Source of the DNA: Actinomycetota bacterium
Lineage (GTDB): Bacteria > Actinomycetota > Actinomycetes > Nanopelagicales > Nanopelagicaceae
Length of the DNA: 24,909 nucleotides
Reading direction: 5' to 3'
Assembly: GCA_947503395.1 (NCBI GenBank)
Contig: CANNDP010000005.1
Coordinates: 1-24,909 of the forward strand
Both the position numbers and the translations under genes were made by a program. The notes beneath the pieces were generated by a model. It searched no databases. It saw nothing but the letters and a program-made list of their open reading frames with translations, and had not been told where the DNA came from. This document shows, piece after piece, positions 7,812 to 15,440 of the stretch (position 1 is its first letter; the number at the start of each line of letters is the position of its first letter).

Positions 7812-8404
7812 GACAAATCAAACCATTGATAACCTAATTTGTTAATGGCGCTGCGCAATAGTGGCAGGGAAAGGCCAATCACATTAGATGTTTCACCCTC
7901 AATCCTTGCGATAAAAGGTGAACTTCTTCCGTCAAGAGTAAAACCCCCAGCAACATTTAGAGGTTCACCAGTTGCTACATAACCATCAATTTCAGCATCG
8001 CTCATATCTGCAAAGAAAACTTTTGTGCTCACCACATCACTAATTTCAATCTCTTTCTCAGTATCGATGATGCAATGGCCAGTGTGAAGGAGGCCAGATT
8101 TTCCTCGTAATTGTTTAGCTCTTGCAACTGCATTTGCTGGGCTTCCTGGTTTACCTAAACTCTGCCCCTGGAATTCAAAGGTAGAGTCACAACCAATTAT
8201 TAGAGCCGGATAGTCAATCTTTGCTCTAACGGTATGGGCTTTAACTATCGCTAGAGCTATCACTAGTTCTTTAGGGGATAGGTTTTGATAGTCAGAACTC
8301 TCTTCATCAACTCCACTTACAATTACTTCAGGCGTAATTCCAGCGCTTTGTAATAATTTATATCTAGCAGGAGATGCTGATGCCAAGATTATTTTTGGCG
8401 CCAT
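7808..8404 (-). CDS. maf: Maf-family nucleoside triphosphate pyrophosphatase
   Basis: The 198 residues start MAPKIILASASPARYKLL, with the SPAR phosphate-binding motif at 11-14. GCDS with D73 follows, then K85 in LGKPG and GEPLNVAGGFTLDG from 147, all standard for Maf. Members hydrolyse non-canonical or modified NTPs (dTTP/UTP or methylated nucleotides, depending on subgroup) and can affect septum formation. The gene starts 3 bases after the UDP-glucose dehydrogenase stop. AGGAAGG lies about 10 bases upstream of the ATG. It overlaps the next gene by ATGA. The usual GADT/GCDT is GCDS here, a conservative change. Confidence 0.93.
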   Translation of the reverse strand: MAPKIILASASPARYKLLQSAGITPEVIVSGVDEESSDYQNLSPKELVIALAIVKAHTVRAKIDYPALIIGCDSTFEFQGQSLGKPGSPANAVARAKQLRGKSGLLHTGHCIIDTEKEIEISDVVSTKVFFADMSDAEIDGYVATGEPLNVAGGFTLDGRSSPFIARIEGETSNVIGLSLPLLRSAINKLGYQWFDLS

Positions 8405-8407
8405 TAT

Positions 8408-9712
8408 TTAAGCCCTTCCTAGGGCCCTAAATTTCCAACCAGCCTTAACCCAGAGATCTCTATCTAGTGCATTTCGACCATCAATAATTATTGCTTGATT
8501 AACTTGGCTTTTTATGGCAGATGGATTGATCTCTCTATAGATCTTCCATTCAGTTAAGTGCAAAATTACATCTGCGCCTGCAACACATCCCTCAATACTT
8601 TCTGAAAAATTCAAGTGAGAAAAGCGCGCTCTAGCAGGCTCAATCGCTTTGGGATCATGAACAGTTACATCTGCTCCTGCTTGGCTTAGTTGAACTGCGA
8701 TATCGAGTGCGGGTGAGTCTCTAACATCATCACTATCGGGCTTAAATGCAGCACCCAACACAGCAATCTTCTTACTCTTTAGATCTTGACCTAGATCAAT
8801 TCTTACTAAATCAATTACTCTTGCTCTTGCTCGAAGATTTATTGAATCAATTTCTCTTAAGAACTCAAGGGATTGTTTAGCTCCAAGTTCTTCAGATCGT
8901 GCCATAAATGCGCGGATATCTTTAGGCAAACAGCCACCACCAAAGCCAATTCCGGCTTGGAGAAAGCGGGAGCCAATTCTTGGGTCATAACCAATTGCCT
9001 TAGCAAGAACTGTTACATCCCCACCAGATGCCTCACAAATCTCGGCCATTGCATTGATGAAGGAGATTTTAGTAGCAAGAAATGAGTTTGCAGCAACTTT
9101 CACAAGTTCTGCGGTTGGTAGATCTGCCCTTATCCAAGGCACTCCATCTTTAAGAAGTGAGGCATAGACCTCTTTTAAAGTTTCTTCGGCTCGATCTGAA
9201 GTAACCCCTACAACTAATCGATTTGGCCTTAGTGTATCTTCAACAGCAAAACCCTCTCTTAAAAATTCTGGATTCCAGGCTAACTCCACTTTCTCATTTA
9301 CTTTTCTTAACATCTCTGCAAGGCGACCTGCAGTTCCTACTGGAACTGTCGATTTACCAACGATCAGAGAGCCAGCTTTAGCATGGGGCGCAACAGATGC
9401 GATAGATGCATCAACATAGGTTAGATCTGCAGCTAAGCCATCTTTTTTCTGAGGAGTTCCTACGCAGATGAAGTGAACGTCGCAATCTTTTATCTGAGCA
9501 AAATCTGTGGTGAACTTTAATCTCCCCGACTTTACCTCTGCCAGAAGAAGATCTTCGAGGCCTGGTTCATAAAATGGAACTTTGCCTTGATTGAGAAGTT
9601 CGATCTTCTTTTGGTCTACATCAACTCCAACAACTTCAAAGCCAAGGGAGGACATAGCTGCGGCATGGGTTGCGCCAAGATAGCCAGTTCCGATTACTGA
9701 GAGCTTCAACAT
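8408..9712 (-). CDS. ugd: UDP-glucose 6-dehydrogenase
   Basis: The nucleotide-sugar dehydrogenase begins MLKLSVIGTGYLG, with the GxGxxG NAD site. It contains the STVPVGT and WNPEFLREG segments and the catalytic loop GIGFGGGCLPKD (C261 in this numbering). It oxidises UDP-glucose to UDP-glucuronate for envelope polysaccharide, consistent with the LCP protein upstream and the glycosyltransferase beyond it. I chose ATG at 9712 (434 residues). An upstream in-frame TTG at 9721 gives three more residues (MAV) that are not typical of the family. No Shine-Dalgarno is visible. TAGTAT lies 9 bases before the ATG and overlaps the lytR stop codon, giving a possible near-leaderless start. Confidence 0.94.
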   Translation of the reverse strand: MLKLSVIGTGYLGATHAAAMSSLGFEVVGVDVDQKKIELLNQGKVPFYEPGLEDLLLAEVKSGRLKFTTDFAQIKDCDVHFICVGTPQKKDGLAADLTYVDASIASVAPHAKAGSLIVGKSTVPVGTAGRLAEMLRKVNEKVELAWNPEFLREGFAVEDTLRPNRLVVGVTSDRAEETLKEVYASLLKDGVPWIRADLPTAELVKVAANSFLATKISFINAMAEICEASGGDVTVLAKAIGYDPRIGSRFLQAGIGFGGGCLPKDIRAFMARSEELGAKQSLEFLREIDSINLRARARVIDLVRIDLGQDLKSKKIAVLGAAFKPDSDDVRDSPALDIAVQLSQAGADVTVHDPKAIEPARARFSHLNFSESIEGCVAGADVILHLTEWKIYREINPSAIKSQVNQAIIIDGRNALDRDLWVKAGWKFRALGRA

Positions 9713-9721
9713 AACTGCCAA

Positions 9722-9727
9722 ATACTA
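9722..9727 (-). promoter_or_regulatory. putative -10 of ugd (TAGTAT)
   Basis: TAGTAT lies 9 bases before the ATG at 9712. Its first three bases are the TAG stop of the LCP gene. The 9-base spacing, shared with the glycosyltransferase at 10848, predicts a leader of only about 3 bases. Confidence 0.35.
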
Positions 9728-10810
9728 GCCGCTACAAGGGTTATCAGCGGCAGTTCCACTCTTAAATTTATTGATGGTGGTAGGTGATGAGGATGGATCA
9801 GGCCTTACCTCTTCAATCAAAGCTTCATCATTTTTAATTCTTTCAAAGAGTTCGGGAGCTAAGACTGGATCCCAGAGCACTGCAGCGCTTACTCCATTCT
9901 TACTGTAGTTGTAATACTGCAACGGAATAGTAAGTGTTCTCACGTTACTTGCTGAGAGATTTCGTAGCTGTTTTCCCAGAGTTAGTAAGTCACCTTGACT
10001 TAATCCTTCATCTGTAACAACACTATCTAGAGCAGAGTTTATAAAATCAACCATCTTTACTGGATTTAGTAATACTCCAGCGCTAGTTGCTTTACGAAGC
10101 ATAGCGCCAGCAAATTCCTGTTGTCTCTTCATTCTTCCTAAATCACCTAAACCATCAAAGACTCTAGTTCTAACAAACTTTAAGGAGTCAACGCCATCCA
10201 ATACATGTGTTCCTGCAGGAAGGGTTAAATGGCTCTTAGGATCATCAATATCCTTCTTTGTGCAAATCTCAACGCCTCCCAGGGCATCAACCATACGTAC
10301 GAAGCCAACAAAGTTAAGTTCAACATAATGATCAATTCTTAAATCAGACATACTTTCAAGAGTTTCAATTAATAGCGGCGCACCACCCCAGTTGTAGGCC
10401 GAGTTAATCTTTGAATAAGCAGCAGGAATTACTTTGCCTTGAGAATTATTATGTTCTGGTATTAGCGCATAACTATCACGAGGAATAGAAATAATTGCTG
10501 CTTTATCTCGCTTCTTTGAGATATGTATAAGTAGCATCGTGTCACTTCTCTTGCCTGCCGCAACATCAGTACCACCAACTCTTAACCGCTTAATCTCTTC
10601 TCGACTCAATCCCTCTCGAGTGTCAGAACCAACAATTAGATAATTAACTGCCGAAGATTCTTTCTTTGGACGATTTTCTAGGCCTGCAAAGGCATCAACT
10701 CTTGGGATCGCTGCTGTAATTCGTCCCAGACCGGCCCAGGAGATAGCCGAAATCCCCACAATAGCTATCGAGGCTATGGTGAAGAAACGAATTGCCCGAG
10801 GGGATTTCAC
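9725..10810 (-). CDS. LytR-CpsA-Psr family cell-wall glycopolymer ligase
   Basis: This 361-residue protein has a short basic N-terminus, one membrane anchor (about 8-27) and an extracellular LCP domain. Motifs in order are YLIVGSDTR (57-65), RSDTMLLIHI (88-97), IISIPRDSY (106-114), KINSAYNWGG (134-143) and DHYVELNF. The arginines and aspartates bind polyprenyl pyrophosphate. LCP proteins transfer lipid-linked glycopolymers such as arabinogalactan, teichoic acid or capsule to peptidoglycan. The downstream ugd and the divergent glycosyltransferase fit polymer supply. The start is GTG at 10810, with no Shine-Dalgarno but TACTCT 7 bases before it. The segment upstream in frame has no ATG, so the short start is preferred. 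Confidence 0.93.
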   Translation of the reverse strand: MKSPRAIRFFTIASIAIVGISAISWAGLGRITAAIPRVDAFAGLENRPKKESSAVNYLIVGSDTREGLSREEIKRLRVGGTDVAAGKRSDTMLLIHISKKRDKAAIISIPRDSYALIPEHNNSQGKVIPAAYSKINSAYNWGGAPLLIETLESMSDLRIDHYVELNFVGFVRMVDALGGVEICTKKDIDDPKSHLTLPAGTHVLDGVDSLKFVRTRVFDGLGDLGRMKRQQEFAGAMLRKATSAGVLLNPVKMVDFINSALDSVVTDEGLSQGDLLTLGKQLRNLSASNVRTLTIPLQYYNYSKNGVSAAVLWDPVLAPELFERIKNDEALIEEVRPDPSSSPTTINKFKSGTAADNPCSG

Positions 10811-10817
10811 AGAGGCA

Positions 10818-10823
10818 AGAGTA
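10818..10823 (-). promoter_or_regulatory. putative -10 of the LCP gene (TACTCT)
   Basis: TACTCT is 7 bases upstream of the GTG at 10810 with no Shine-Dalgarno. The divergent -10 for the glycosyltransferase is only 9 bases away, so the two core promoters overlap. Confidence 0.5.
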
Positions 10824-10832
10824 ATGAAGCGA

Positions 10833-10838
10833 TAGCGT
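10833..10838 (+). promoter_or_regulatory. putative -10 of the glycosyltransferase gene (TAGCGT)
   Basis: TAGCGT lies 9 bases before the ATG at 10848. An identical hexamer precedes dapD. The expected leader is about 3 bases or none. Confidence 0.4.
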
Positions 10839-10847
10839 TTGAACGTT

Positions 10848-11852
10848 ATGACTAGCCCACTTGAGCAAGGTAATACTGCTCACCTAGCCAATTACCCACC
10901 TGTTTCCATAATTCTCACAGTAATCAATGAAGCACTTCATCTGCGCGCTGCACTAAGAGCAGCTCTATCTTCAAACTATCAAGGCGAGCTAGAAGTAATT
11001 TTGGCGGTAGGACCTTCAACAGATCAGACATGGCAAATTGCAAAAGAGTTAGCAGAACAAGATTCTAGAATTACAGTCCTTGAAAATACTTCAGGAAGAA
11101 CTCCAAGTGGTTTAAATGCTGCGCTCAAGATGGCAAAGAATCAAATAGTTGTTCGCATTGATGGGCACTCAGAAATTGATAAGGACTATATTAAAAAAGC
11201 GGTCGAAACTTTGAAAGAAACTGGAGCAGTAAATGTTGGTGGCATTATGTTTGCTCAAGGAACCACCTCATTTGAAAAAGCAGTAGCGGTCGCAATGCGT
11301 TCACCAATTGGGGTTGGATCTTCAAGATTTCACATCGGGGGAGAGGCTGGCCCAACAGATACTGTGTATCTAGGAGTATTTCAAAAGAGTGCATTAGATG
11401 CAGTTGGTGGCTATGACGAGAGATTTACCAGGGCACAAGATTGGGAGTTAAATTATCGCTTGAGAAAAAATGGTGGCGTAGTTTATTTCGACCCTGAGCT
11501 AAAAGTTATTTATCGCCCAAGAGGTTCGCTAAAGAAACTTGCTTTGCAATACTTTGAATATGGAAGATGGAGAAGAGCAGTAGTACGTCAACATAGTCGG
11601 ACTATTAATTTTCGCTATCTAGCCCCACCTTCAAACTTGATACTGCAAGTTGTTTCTTTAGTTCTAGCATTGTTTGTTTCATCACTGTTTTTAATTCCAA
11701 TCATTTCTTATTTAGGCGCAATTACTTTGGCTTCATTAATTATTGGAAAAGGTCTAGCCCAGAGGATTTACTTACCAATTGTTTTGATTTTCATGCATTT
11801 TTGCTGGGGATTTGGTTTCATTACCTCACCAAGAAAGCTAATTACCGACTAA
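10848..11852 (+). CDS. family 2 glycosyltransferase, ExoA-like, membrane-associated
   Basis: A GT-A fold protein of 334 residues opens with PVSIILTVINEALHL at 18-32. It carries DGH at 105-107 in place of the DxD metal site, with QDWELNYRL at 197-205 as the acceptor/base region. The last 70 residues hold two to three hydrophobic helices. This plan matches ExoA-type glycosyltransferases that build lipid-linked exopolysaccharide on the inner face of the membrane. It is divergent from the LCP gene and followed by a cell-wall SpoIID protein, so a role in envelope polymer synthesis is likely. The sugar is unknown. ATG at 10848 is preferred over the in-frame TTG at 10839, which abuts the putative -10 TAGCGT. 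Confidence 0.88.
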   Translation: MTSPLEQGNTAHLANYPPVSIILTVINEALHLRAALRAALSSNYQGELEVILAVGPSTDQTWQIAKELAEQDSRITVLENTSGRTPSGLNAALKMAKNQIVVRIDGHSEIDKDYIKKAVETLKETGAVNVGGIMFAQGTTSFEKAVAVAMRSPIGVGSSRFHIGGEAGPTDTVYLGVFQKSALDAVGGYDERFTRAQDWELNYRLRKNGGVVYFDPELKVIYRPRGSLKKLALQYFEYGRWRRAVVRQHSRTINFRYLAPPSNLILQVVSLVLALFVSSLFLIPIISYLGAITLASLIIGKGLAQRIYLPIVLIFMHFCWGFGFITSPRKLITD

Positions 11853-11868
11853 TTTCCTAACGCTGCGG

Positions 11869-11874
11869 TACCCT
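11869..11874 (+). promoter_or_regulatory. putative -10 of the SpoIID gene (TACCCT)
   Basis: TACCCT lies 7 bases before the ATG at 11882, in the 29-base gap after the glycosyltransferase. There is no Shine-Dalgarno, so a leaderless start is likely. Confidence 0.55.
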
Positions 11875-11881
11875 AAGAAAT

Positions 11882-13207
11882 ATGAAGAAAAGAGCGTTTC
11901 TCCTTACTTCCCTATCGCTTATCTTCTCTTTAGGGCTAAACGTAATTTCTCCTGCTCACGCACGGACGCTAATACCTACTGATTTTCGTTTCTTCGGCTC
12001 AGGTTATGGCCATGGCGTAGGAATGAGTCAGATTGGAGCGCGCGGTCAGGCACTTGAATCAAAGACTGCTGTCGAGATACTTAACTATTACTACCCAGGC
12101 ACTGCAGTAACTGCTTATCCAGATGATCAACTTATAAGAGTAAATATCGCCAACTTAATATCATCAGTAACTTTTAATACAGTTGGTTTAACTGGCGAGA
12201 TTCGCCTTTATCAAGGTGATATTCCAATGAGTGAGAGTCCTGAGCCATTTGGAATATATCCAGGTGATACAACTGCTCTCTTTACAAACTTTGCAGGAAA
12301 TGTAGTTCCAGCTCTCTCATCTCCTACAGCAAAATATGCTGCAATCAATCCTGCACCTGCTTGGACTCTTCGGTGGGATAGCGCAACTACAACTGCGCTT
12401 CTAACCAATGGTGCAATTGCTACGCAATATAAATATGGTCAAATAGTCTTTAAGAGCGTAACCAATCTTCTTAGCTCATACCTAGCAGTAACTAATACCT
12501 TAAGGCTTCATGATGAGTATCTCTATGGACTAGGTGAAGTCCCTTCCTCTTGGCCAGCTGCCGCCCTTGAAGCACAAGCAATAGCAGCAAGAACTTATGC
12601 CCTAGGCAAATTATCTAGGCTTAGGGTTGAGTGCGATTGCAATATTTACAACACCACTGTGGATCAGAATTTTGTGGGTTATGCCAAAGAAACGGAGGCA
12701 ATCTATGGAATTAAATGGCGAGAGGCCGTTGATCGAACCTTTGTTGATGAGAATAATGCTTTAGTAGTAACCCTTGAGGGCAAGCCAATTCAAGCCTTTT
12801 ACTTTTCATCAAGTGGAGGAGTGACTCAAAATGTTGTTGATGTTTGGGGAAGTCCACTTCCTTACCTAAATGGAGTTCCGGATCCATGGAGTTTAGATCC
12901 AACAATTAATCGCAGATATGCACTTTGGTCGAGGTTTGTGCCACAGAGCGTCATGGCGCAAGCATTTCTGCTGCCTGATGTTGTGTCATTTACCATTAAC
13001 TCCAGAACTCAAACTGAAAGCATCAGCTCAATTACAGGAATTTCAAGTACTGGGGCAACGGCAACACTAACTGGAGAACTCTTTAGAGCTAGAGTAAAAC
13101 TTCCATCAACCTGGATTCATAACACAAAGGCAATTGTGAAGCTACCTTTTATTGCTAAAGAGTGTCTGCCAGATATTGTTGAACGATCTAAATACTGTCT
13201 AATTTAA
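11882..13207 (+). CDS. secreted SpoIID/LytB-domain peptidoglycan hydrolase
   Basis: The 441 residues carry a signal peptide: basic MKKR, a hydrophobic core to about 24, and a cleavage site near AHA-R at 27/28. The segment GSGYGHGVGMSQIGA is at 39-53, then LRLHDEYLYGLGEVPSSWP from 207. ALEAQAIAARTYAL follows, with likely catalytic E230, and FSSSGG is at 308-313. SpoIID proteins are lytic transglycosylases that cut denuded glycan strands. The GHGVGMSQ element lies at the N-terminus, whereas in Bacillus SpoIID it is near the C-terminus, so the domain is arranged as a circular permutation. Actinobacterial members tend to share this order. No sporulation is implied; growth or division remodelling is more likely. 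C251 and C253 form an unusual CDC. The TAA stop overlaps the dapD stop. Confidence 0.88.
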   Translation: MKKRAFLLTSLSLIFSLGLNVISPAHARTLIPTDFRFFGSGYGHGVGMSQIGARGQALESKTAVEILNYYYPGTAVTAYPDDQLIRVNIANLISSVTFNTVGLTGEIRLYQGDIPMSESPEPFGIYPGDTTALFTNFAGNVVPALSSPTAKYAAINPAPAWTLRWDSATTTALLTNGAIATQYKYGQIVFKSVTNLLSSYLAVTNTLRLHDEYLYGLGEVPSSWPAAALEAQAIAARTYALGKLSRLRVECDCNIYNTTVDQNFVGYAKETEAIYGIKWREAVDRTFVDENNALVVTLEGKPIQAFYFSSSGGVTQNVVDVWGSPLPYLNGVPDPWSLDPTINRRYALWSRFVPQSVMAQAFLLPDVVSFTINSRTQTESISSITGISSTGATATLTGELFRARVKLPSTWIHNTKAIVKLPFIAKECLPDIVERSKYCLI

Positions 13208-14127
13208 TTCGAGTGCAGCACGCTATTTAAGCCGCCCCAAGTTCCACTTTTATTTAGTGCTTCAAGTGCGCCGCTCTGGGAATTTCTACGAATCAAAAGG
13301 GAATTAGCGCCAGATAGCTCTCTTGCTTTGACTACTTTGCCATCTGGCAGAAGCACTTTTGATCCTGCAGTTAAATAGACGCCAGCTTCTAGAACGCAAT
13401 CATCACCAAGTGAAATTCCAAGTCCTGAATTGGCTCCTAGAAGTGTTCGCTTACCAATAGAGATTACTTCTTTGCCGCCCCCACTTAGAGTTCCCATAAT
13501 CGAAGCTCCGCCGCCGATATCAGAGCCATCGCCGACAACAACTCCTGCAGAGATTCGGCCCTCAACCATTGATGAGCCAAGAGTTCCAGCATTGAAGTTA
13601 ACAAAGCCTTCATGCATCACCGTTGTTCCAGGTGATAAATAAGCTCCAAGTCTTACGCGATCTGCATCCGCAATTCGCACGCCTTCTGGAACAACATAAT
13701 CAAGCATCCTTGGAAATTTATCTACGCCGTAAATTGCAAGATAGCCATATTTAGCACGCAGCTTTAAACGCACCTGATCAAATCCAGCGATAGCGCAGGG
13801 CCCATGGGAAGTCCAAACAACATTGTTAAGAATTGAGAAAATTCCTTCAAGTGATAATCCATGTGGTTTAACTAAACGATGAGAGAGTAGGTGTAATCGC
13901 AAGTAGGCATCCGCAACACTTGCCGGCGGCTTATCTAGCTCAATTTCTGTCTTTACTAGGGCTCGAGTTATCTCTCGCTCGTTATCTGCCCCTTCAAGGC
14001 TTGTTAAATCAACTCTGCTTTCTTCAGCTGCGCCAAGACCTAACTGGTGAAAGTAGGTATCAAGGGTTGATCCATCTTTTGCAATGGTTGAAATCCCATA
14101 ACCATATGCCGAGTTAGCATTGCTCAC
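13204..14127 (-). CDS. dapD: 2,3,4,5-tetrahydropyridine-2,6-dicarboxylate N-succinyltransferase
   Basis: This 307-residue protein is of the actinobacterial DapD type. It has an alpha/beta N-terminal domain followed by a left-handed beta-helix of hexapeptide repeats from about 150 to 260. The signature LSPGTTVMHEGFVNFNAGTLG and the SMVEGRIS...GDGSDIGGGASI region form the active site between trimer subunits. It transfers succinyl from succinyl-CoA to tetrahydrodipicolinate in lysine and meso-diaminopimelate synthesis. The GTG start at 14127 has TAGCGT 6 bases upstream and no Shine-Dalgarno. It diverges from a LOG-family gene, and dapD and a LOG gene are also neighbours in M. tuberculosis (Rv1201c, Rv1205). 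The stop shares TTAA with the convergent SpoIID gene. Confidence 0.95.
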   Translation of the reverse strand: MSNANSAYGYGISTIAKDGSTLDTYFHQLGLGAAEESRVDLTSLEGADNEREITRALVKTEIELDKPPASVADAYLRLHLLSHRLVKPHGLSLEGIFSILNNVVWTSHGPCAIAGFDQVRLKLRAKYGYLAIYGVDKFPRMLDYVVPEGVRIADADRVRLGAYLSPGTTVMHEGFVNFNAGTLGSSMVEGRISAGVVVGDGSDIGGGASIMGTLSGGGKEVISIGKRTLLGANSGLGISLGDDCVLEAGVYLTAGSKVLLPDGKVVKARELSGANSLLIRRNSQSGALEALNKSGTWGGLNSVLHSN

Positions 14128-14133
14128 AGTCCA

Positions 14134-14139
14134 ACGCTA
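14134..14139 (-). promoter_or_regulatory. putative -10 of dapD (TAGCGT)
   Basis: TAGCGT is 6 bases upstream of the GTG at 14127 on the minus strand, with no Shine-Dalgarno. It supports the GTG start and a leaderless message. Confidence 0.55.
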
Positions 14140-14190
14140 TCAACTATTGGCTAGCACTTGCCCAGAGTAAGCGATAGAAAAAATCTGGCT

Positions 14191-14196
14191 TAGAGT
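14191..14196 (+). promoter_or_regulatory. putative -10 of the LOG-family gene (TAGAGT)
   Basis: TAGAGT is 6 bases before the ATG at 14203. The 75-base gap to dapD is long enough for two separate divergent promoters. I could not find a convincing -35 for either. Confidence 0.55.
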
Positions 14197-14202
14197 GGGG
14201 CT

Positions 14203-14736
14203 ATGAAAGTTGCCGTCTACTGCGCATCATCGACTCTAGTTTCAACAGAGAATCTAGAGCTTGGCTTTGAATTGGGGGCATCCCTTGCCAAATTAGGCCA
14301 TGAATTGGTCTGGGGCGGCGGAGCAATATCGGTAATGGGTGAGGTGGCAAAGGGCGCTAGAGAAAATGGCGGCAGAACAATTGGAGTTATTCCAGAGCGG
14401 CTAATGAGTGTGGAATTTATCGATCATGACTCTAGCCAGATGCATGTAGTAAAAGATATGCGCGAACGTAAAGGACTAATTGAAAGCTTAGCCGATGGTT
14501 TTATCGCACTTCCTGGTGGAATTGGCACACTAGAGGAGTTATTGGAAATCTGGGTGGGAAGATATTTAGGTTTTCACAACAAGCCAATTGCAATTCTAGA
14601 TCCAAGCGGAGTCTATGGCTCGCTTCGTTTAGCCCTCGATGACTTAACTGCAATGAACTTTATGAAACCAGGTCAACATGAGTTAGTTTCTTGGTGTAGC
14701 ACTATTGATAGTGCGATAAAGCATGTGACTTCGTGA
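14203..14736 (+). CDS. LOG-family protein (TIGR00730), nucleoside 5'-monophosphate phosphoribohydrolase
   Basis: The 177 residues show the Rossmann-like LOG plan: AVYCASS near the start, WGGGAISVMG at 37-46, MRERK at 86-90 and PGGIGTLEE at 104-112. PGGxGTxxE is the family active site. Family members release free base and ribose-5-phosphate from cytokinin or purine nucleotides. The mycobacterial homologue Rv1205 does this for cytokinin nucleotides. In a planktonic bacterium a nucleotide-salvage role is as likely. ATG at 14203 is 6 bases after TAGAGT with no Shine-Dalgarno. The downstream SRPBCC gene overlaps by 4 bases (GTGA). Confidence 0.9.
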   Translation: MKVAVYCASSTLVSTENLELGFELGASLAKLGHELVWGGGAISVMGEVAKGARENGGRTIGVIPERLMSVEFIDHDSSQMHVVKDMRERKGLIESLADGFIALPGGIGTLEELLEIWVGRYLGFHNKPIAILDPSGVYGSLRLALDDLTAMNFMKPGQHELVSWCSTIDSAIKHVTS

Positions 14737-15185
14737 GCATGAAGAGTAAATCTAAGATTGCTGACTTTAGAGCCAGCGTAACTATCTCTGCGCCAATTAG
14801 TGAAGTTTGGAAGAAGTTAGTTGATTGGGAGAGTCAAGGTCAGTGGATGGCTTTAACAAAGGTAAATTCAAGTGCTGAAAAAGATGGCATCTCTAGTATC
14901 GGAACAACAATTTCTGCATTTACTGGAATTGGAAAAATTGGCATCTGGGATGAGATGAAAATAACGGCTTGGAACCCAGAGACTTTCTGCGCTGTTGATC
15001 ACTATGGTCGTTGGATTAAAGGAATTGGAGAATTTCGCTTAATCGAGATAGCGCCCAGTGAAACTAGATTTGATTGGTATGAACGAATTGATGCCCCAAC
15101 TGCGATTCTTGCCTTGATAAAACCAGGAATCTTGCTGGCTGTGAATTACTCATTGTCTAAGTTTGCGCGAGGATTTAACAACTGA
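14733..15185 (+). CDS. SRPBCC (START/Bet v 1-like) family protein
   Basis: The 150 residues fit the polyketide_cyc2/SRPBCC ligand-binding fold. An N-terminal strand FRASVTISAPISEVWKKLVDWES is followed by a W-rich sheet (GQWMALTKV), WIKGIGEFRLIEI, TRFDWYERID and a long C-terminal helix ending KFARGFNN. Such proteins bind hydrophobic ligands in a cavity; the ligand cannot be told from sequence. GTG at 14733 overlaps the LOG gene stop (GTGA). An ATG at 14739 is an equally possible start, giving two residues fewer. The tight coupling suggests joint expression with the LOG protein. Confidence 0.82.
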   Translation: MSMKSKSKIADFRASVTISAPISEVWKKLVDWESQGQWMALTKVNSSAEKDGISSIGTTISAFTGIGKIGIWDEMKITAWNPETFCAVDHYGRWIKGIGEFRLIEIAPSETRFDWYERIDAPTAILALIKPGILLAVNYSLSKFARGFNN

Positions 15186-15202
15186 AGGGGCGCCATCGGC
15201 AG

Positions 15203-15208
15203 TAGCCT
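15203..15208 (+). promoter_or_regulatory. putative -10 of the orphan sigma region-4 gene (TAGCCT)
   Basis: TAGCCT occurs 7 bases before the GTG at 15216, and a second TAGCCT follows directly at 15209-15214 as a tandem copy that is too close to the start to act as -10. No Shine-Dalgarno is seen. Confidence 0.5.
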
Positions 15209-15215
15209 TAGCCTT

Positions 15216-15422
15216 GTGAGTAAGCAGAACCAGACCTTAGAAGAGTTCATCGACTCTCTTCCTGAAGAAGAGCGGATCGTGCTTACCCTTTATTACATAA
15301 AGAGATATAGCATCGAGGAAATTTCAGAGAAAATAGGGGCTCCTACGCGGGCAATTACGGTGGTATTGGCCTCTGGACGGATGAGAATGAGCTCGGCTTT
15401 CAATTTCCCACAAGGGAGCTAG
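15216..15422 (+). CDS. orphan sigma-70 region 4-like helix-turn-helix protein
   Basis: This 68-residue protein consists almost wholly of one sigma region-4 domain: FIDSLPEEERIVLTLYYIKR (11-30) then SIEEISEKIGAP and a second helix ending ASGRMRM. There is no region 2, so it cannot act as a complete sigma factor. The recognition-helix segment (ITVVLASGRMRM) differs from the VKSRLxRARxxL usual in ECF sigmas. It could bind the beta-flap or -35 DNA, act as an anti-sigma-like decoy, or pair with a separate region-2 protein. GTG at 15216 follows TAGCCT by 7 bases with no Shine-Dalgarno. It is followed by two hairpins and then DUF3117. Function unknown. Confidence 0.75.
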   Translation: MSKQNQTLEEFIDSLPEEERIVLTLYYIKRYSIEEISEKIGAPTRAITVVLASGRMRMSSAFNFPQGS

Positions 15423-15425
15423 ATA

Positions 15426-15439
15426 AGGGATAATTCCCT
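15426..15439 (+). other. inverted repeat, small hairpin
   Basis: AGGGA-TAAT-TCCCT forms a 5-bp stem with a 4-base loop, starting 4 bases after the stop of the sigma region-4 gene. It directly precedes a second, stronger hairpin. It may be part of a terminator or leader structure; no function is proven. Confidence 0.45.
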
Positions 15440-15440
15440 C

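Noticed and set aside
9713..9721. TTG start for ugd at 9721
   Set aside because: It directly abuts the putative -10 and adds three non-conserved residues; the ATG at 9712 gives the usual MLKLSVIGTGYLG start.
15209..15214. Second TAGCCT copy as the -10 of the sigma region-4 gene
   Set aside because: It is one base from the GTG, so transcription would start inside the gene; the first copy at 15203-15208 has the spacing seen elsewhere.
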